DNA of 17,559 nt, taken from contig UQAX01000051.1 of the NCBI GenBank assembly GCA_900539145.1, positions 1 to 17,559 of the forward strand, written 5' to 3'. This stretch comes from an uncultured Blautia sp. GTDB lineage: Bacteria > Bacillota > Clostridia > Lachnospirales > Lachnospiraceae. The first letter of the stretch is position 1, and each line of letters opens with the position of its first letter. The notes beneath the pieces are model-generated. The model was not told the DNA's origin and searched no databases. It worked only from the letters and a program-made list of their open reading frames with translations. This document shows positions 15,314 through 17,559 of this stretch, one piece after another. Made by a program: the position numbers and the translations under genes.

Positions 15314-16330
15314 ATGTTAAATAGTGTATATCAACTTATTAGCCCGAAAATTATTTCAATTAAATATCAGGACATCAGCTTTGATGATGAAGTACTGGTG
15401 CGTCCTGATTATCTGGCACTTTGCCATGCTGATCAGAGATATTATCAGGGAAAAAGAGATGCAAAGGTTCTTCGTAAAAAACTTCCCATGGCACTTATTC
15501 ATGAGGGATGCGGAACTGTTTTGTATGATCCTACGCATACATTTCAACCGGGGGAAAAAGTGATTATGATTCCCAATGTTTTAAGTACAGACCGGGAGGA
15601 TGCAATTTTCGAAAACTATCGAAAAGGTTCTGCTTTTTTAAGCAGTGGACGAGATGGATTTATGCGGGAGTTTGTTAATCTGAAACCGGACAGATTAGTA
15701 AGATATGAAGGAATTGAAGGAAAAATTGCTGCAATTACAGAATTTGTCAGTGTGGGTATGCATGGCGTAAATCGTTTCAGTAAACTTGCACATTCTTACA
15801 AGGAAAGAATTGGTGTATGGGGAGATGGAAGTCTTGCATTTGTAGTAAGCAGTATCTTAAAATACCGTTTTCCTGAAAGTAAAATTTGTGTGATGGGAAA
15901 AAATGCAGACAAGCTTAATCAATTTTCTTTTGCAGATGAAATTCATCTGATTGATGATTTGACAGATAGCTTTACTGTAGACCATGCATTTGAGTGTGCC
16001 GGCGGTGAAGGAAGCGCTTATGCCATAGATGATATTATTCGCTTTATCAATCCTCAGGGTGTGGTTGCATTGATGGGGGTATCAGAAGCAAAAGTGCCGA
16101 TTAACACCAGAGATATACTGGAAAAAGGTCTTACTTTTGTAGGATGTAGTCGCTCAGGACGAGAGGACTTTGAAAATGCAGTTGATTTTATGAAAGATAA
16201 AAAAATCCAGAATCGATTAAACAGTATTGTCTATGAGACGGAGCCTGTAGAAAAGATTTTGGATATTCACAGAGTATTTAGTGTGGATATGAATACAAAC
16301 TTTAAAACAGTGTTCCGGTGGGAGATATAA
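15314..16330 (+). CDS. tarJ: Ribulose-5-phosphate reductase (TarJ-like zinc alcohol dehydrogenase)
   Basis: This 338-residue medium-chain dehydrogenase should reduce ribulose 5-phosphate to ribitol 5-phosphate, the substrate of TarI. The N-terminus MLNSVYQLISPK and the block CHADQRYYQGKRD closely resemble known TarJ proteins. Likely zinc ligands are Cys37 and His63-Glu64 (IHEGCG). The cofactor loop is WGDGSLA at 169-175. FDHAFEC-type, ALMGVSEAKVPINTRD and GLTFVGCSRSGREDF segments also follow TarJ. AGGAGG at 15303-15308 overlaps the tarI stop and sits 5 bp before ATG 15314. With licD and tarI it forms a three-gene unit. NADPH preference is inferred from the family. Confidence 0.88.
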   Translation: MLNSVYQLISPKIISIKYQDISFDDEVLVRPDYLALCHADQRYYQGKRDAKVLRKKLPMALIHEGCGTVLYDPTHTFQPGEKVIMIPNVLSTDREDAIFENYRKGSAFLSSGRDGFMREFVNLKPDRLVRYEGIEGKIAAITEFVSVGMHGVNRFSKLAHSYKERIGVWGDGSLAFVVSSILKYRFPESKICVMGKNADKLNQFSFADEIHLIDDLTDSFTVDHAFECAGGEGSAYAIDDIIRFINPQGVVALMGVSEAKVPINTRDILEKGLTFVGCSRSGREDFENAVDFMKDKKIQNRLNSIVYETEPVEKILDIHRVFSVDMNTNFKTVFRWEI

Positions 16331-16351
16331 AAAGTATTTTCCTAAAGCTGT

Positions 16352-16383
16352 CATAACGGAGCACTGTAAAAAGCTCCTTTATG
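16352..16383 (+). terminator. Hairpin after tarJ, possible weak terminator
   Basis: CATAACGGAGC (16352-16362) pairs with GCTCCTTTATG (16373-16383) over 11 positions with a single C-T mismatch and a 10-nt loop. No T-run follows, so termination efficiency is doubtful. It may instead be a processing or stability element. No clear promoter was found between it and the next gene. Confidence 0.35.
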
Positions 16384-16412
16384 AATAGAAACTATCAGGA
16401 AAGGAGAAGAAT

Positions 16413-17336
16413 ATGATTTCGAAAGTTGAAAAACAAGTAACAGCATTGACACTTGTACTTCTTATGTGTTTATCCGTGTTGCTTCCGCAGAGTGTTTTGG
16501 CAAATGCAGAAACAGCAAGGAATAAAGCAGTACAAAGCGTAACGGCAGGTACACAGAATGAAACTGTAGAAGATGGAACAGACGGACAGAAGTTTTATCA
16601 GTTTATTCCTGAGAAAAGCGGAAAATATCGTTTTTATTCTGTGGGAGATGAAGACACATACGGAAATGTGTATAATGCCGGACTAGAGCTTATTTGCTCT
16701 GGAAATGATAAGGGAGAGAGCCTGAGCTTTGATATGATTCTTCCTATGGAAGCAGGACAAGTATATTACTTGGAGCCAAAGTATTTTTTGGATAATGCAA
16801 AAGGAACGATTACATGGTGCATTGAACTGGCAGCAGAAGAAACAGAAGAAGAAAATACAGTTCCGGCGGATATGACAGCAGAGGATAAAACAGCAGTACC
16901 AAAACAAACAGAAGTGAAAACAACGGAGAATTATACGTATAGGGAGTTAGAAGATGGAACTGTGGAGGTGACAGCTTACACAGGAACGGAGGAACAGGTA
17001 AAAATACCGGAAAAATTTAGTGGGAAATCAGTTACCAGTATTGGAGCCAATGCTTTTTGTGAAAACAATACTATAACGAAGGTGGAAATTCCGGGAACAG
17101 TGACAGAACTACAGTATGGAGCTTTTATATCCTGCGAAAATCTGACAGAAGTGGTTTTTCCTAAGGAAAGTCAGTTACATAGTATTGGAAAAAGTGCATT
17201 TCATTCCTGTAAGTCCTTAAAATTTTTTGAATGCCCTGATAATGTAGAAATAATCTCCAATAGAGCTTTTATGGACTGTGAGAACCTTGCACAGATAGAG
17301 CTGGGAAAAAAACTTACAACAATTGAAGATTGGTAA
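16413..17336 (+). CDS. Secreted BspA-type leucine-rich repeat protein, truncated by an IS66-family insertion
   Basis: The open frame is 307 residues from ATG 16413 (AAGGAG at 16401-16406). A signal peptide with a hydrophobic core at about 11-24 has likely cleavage near Ala30/Ala32. Residues about 45-140 look like a pre-peptidase C-terminal-type beta-sandwich (FYQFIPEKSGKYRFYSVG). A Glu/Thr-rich linker follows to about 172. LRR_5/BspA repeats from about 200 onward have the pattern SIGANAF-CENNTITKVEIP repeated three to four times. The frame ends at KLTTIEDW followed by TAA, in the middle of a repeat. Base 17333 is the first base of the inserted element, so the Trp codon and the stop are made by the junction. 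The original protein was surely longer. It was probably a cell-surface or secreted protein; no anchor remains. Confidence 0.8.
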   Translation: MISKVEKQVTALTLVLLMCLSVLLPQSVLANAETARNKAVQSVTAGTQNETVEDGTDGQKFYQFIPEKSGKYRFYSVGDEDTYGNVYNAGLELICSGNDKGESLSFDMILPMEAGQVYYLEPKYFLDNAKGTITWCIELAAEETEEENTVPADMTAEDKTAVPKQTEVKTTENYTYRELEDGTVEVTAYTGTEEQVKIPEKFSGKSVTSIGANAFCENNTITKVEIPGTVTELQYGAFISCENLTEVVFPKESQLHSIGKSAFHSCKSLKFFECPDNVEIISNRAFMDCENLAQIELGKKLTTIEDW

Positions 17337-17397
17337 GCGCAAAATAATTCGACGGATTGTGTTGCCCTAAAAATCATTCCATAATAATCATTAGAAA

Positions 17398-17418
17398 ATG
17401 CAAGCATTTCACTTCATC
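17398..17418 (+). repeat. Subterminal direct repeat, copy 1, with palindromic core
   Basis: The 21-bp unit starting ATGCAAGCATTT matches the copy at 17440-17460 at 17 of 21 positions. The core AAATGC-AA-GCATTT (17396-17409) is a perfect 6-bp palindrome with a 2-bp centre. It lies in the IS leader upstream of the first ORF, a plausible protein-binding site. Confidence 0.55.
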
Positions 17419-17439
17419 TTCTCTTGCTAGAAATGATAG

Positions 17440-17460
17440 ATGCGAGCATTTTACTCTATC
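17440..17460 (+). repeat. Subterminal direct repeat, copy 2
   Basis: The unit starting ATGCGAGCATTT lies exactly 42 bp (about four helical turns) from copy 1. Its core AGATGC-GA-GCATTT is a nearly perfect palindrome. It ends 8 bp before the ribosome binding site of the IS ORF. Confidence 0.55.
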
Positions 17461-17480
17461 CGATTTATGGAGGTGTGCTC

Positions 17481-17559
17481 ATGAGAAGCAAAAGAATACC
17501 TGCCGAAGAACAATACCGTCTCATCATGGAATGCCGTCAAAGTGGATTGACAGATCATC
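17481..17559 (+). CDS. IS66-family accessory protein (TnpA-like), 5-prime part only
   Basis: Twenty-six codons are visible, beginning MRSKRIPAEEQYRLIMECR and running to the window edge without a stop. This N-terminus is the familiar start of the small helix-turn-helix accessory protein encoded first in many IS66-family elements of Clostridia. GGAGG at 17469-17473 lies 7 bp before ATG 17481. Its location 148 bp inside the element end fits the usual IS66 order (TnpA, TnpB, then the DDE transposase TnpC), of which only this start is in the window. Confidence 0.75.
   Translation, partial: MRSKRIPAEEQYRLIMECRQSGLTDH

Larger units (their letters stand above)
17333..17559 (+). mobile_element. Left end of an IS66-family insertion sequence (right end outside the window)
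   Basis: The element begins with GTAAGCGC at 17333, the terminal sequence typical of IS66-family inverted repeats, exactly where the leucine-rich repeat frame breaks. About 148 bp of non-coding leader with paired repeats (17398-17418 and 17440-17460) precede the first transposition ORF at 17481. IS66 elements usually duplicate 8 bp of target, which would here be GAAGATTG (17325-17332). The inverted repeat partner and the remaining ORFs cannot be seen. Confidence 0.8.

Noticed and set aside
17201..17407. Minus-strand frame spanning the IS junction
   Set aside because: It crosses the insertion boundary and has no similarity or start signal; a chance frame.
1..17559. CRISPR arrays, tRNA or rRNA genes, phage genes
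   Set aside because: No regularly spaced repeats, no cloverleaf-like or rRNA-like sequence and no phage proteins seen on either strand.

Overview
The window is AT-rich with short intergenic gaps, strong AGGAGG-type ribosome binding sites and sigma-A-like promoters. Every supported gene reads on the + strand. Gene content (BMP-family lipoprotein, Gram-positive-style polysaccharide genes, TarI/TarJ homologues, a BspA-type leucine-rich repeat protein, an IS66-family element) points to a gut-type Clostridia, most likely Lachnospiraceae. I cannot name a genus from this sequence alone.

Layout: (1) 1-165, the tail of an alpha/beta hydrolase gene that looks frameshifted. (2) 175-1490, a free-standing BMP-family substrate-binding lipoprotein gene with its own promoter and a strong terminator. 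(3) 1587-13615, one long polysaccharide operon of eleven genes ending at a perfect 14-bp hairpin. In order it encodes a membrane UDP-sugar 4,6-dehydratase, a DegT-type aminotransferase, a PglC/WcfS-like initiating phosphoglycosyl transferase, a GT2 and a GT4 glycosyltransferase, a LicD-family transferase, a Wzy-like polymerase, a CpsC/Wzz-like chain-length protein, a tiny CpsD-like protein without a Walker A motif, a second GT4, and a Wzx flippase. (4) 13639-16330, a second transcription unit with its own promoter: licD2, tarI, tarJ. (5) 16413-17332, a secreted leucine-rich repeat protein gene cut off by the left end of an IS66-family element, which runs out of the window with its first transposition ORF at 17481.

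How it works together (inference from families): the dehydratase and aminotransferase should make a UDP-4-amino-4,6-dideoxy-HexNAc. The phosphoglycosyl transferase puts this sugar phosphate on undecaprenyl phosphate, the GT2 and two GT4 enzymes extend it, Wzx flips it, and Wzy polymerises it under control of the CpsC-like protein. TarJ and TarI should make CDP-ribitol, and the adjacent LicD protein is the obvious candidate to transfer ribitol phosphate onto the glycan. No acetyltransferase for the 4-amino group is present, so the polymer may carry both free amines and phosphodiesters, i.e. be zwitterionic.

The most interesting points are the LicD-TarI-TarJ cassette without a teichoic acid polymerase, the shrunken kinase-dead CpsD-like protein, the possible zwitterionic chemistry, and the IS66 insertion in the surface-protein gene.
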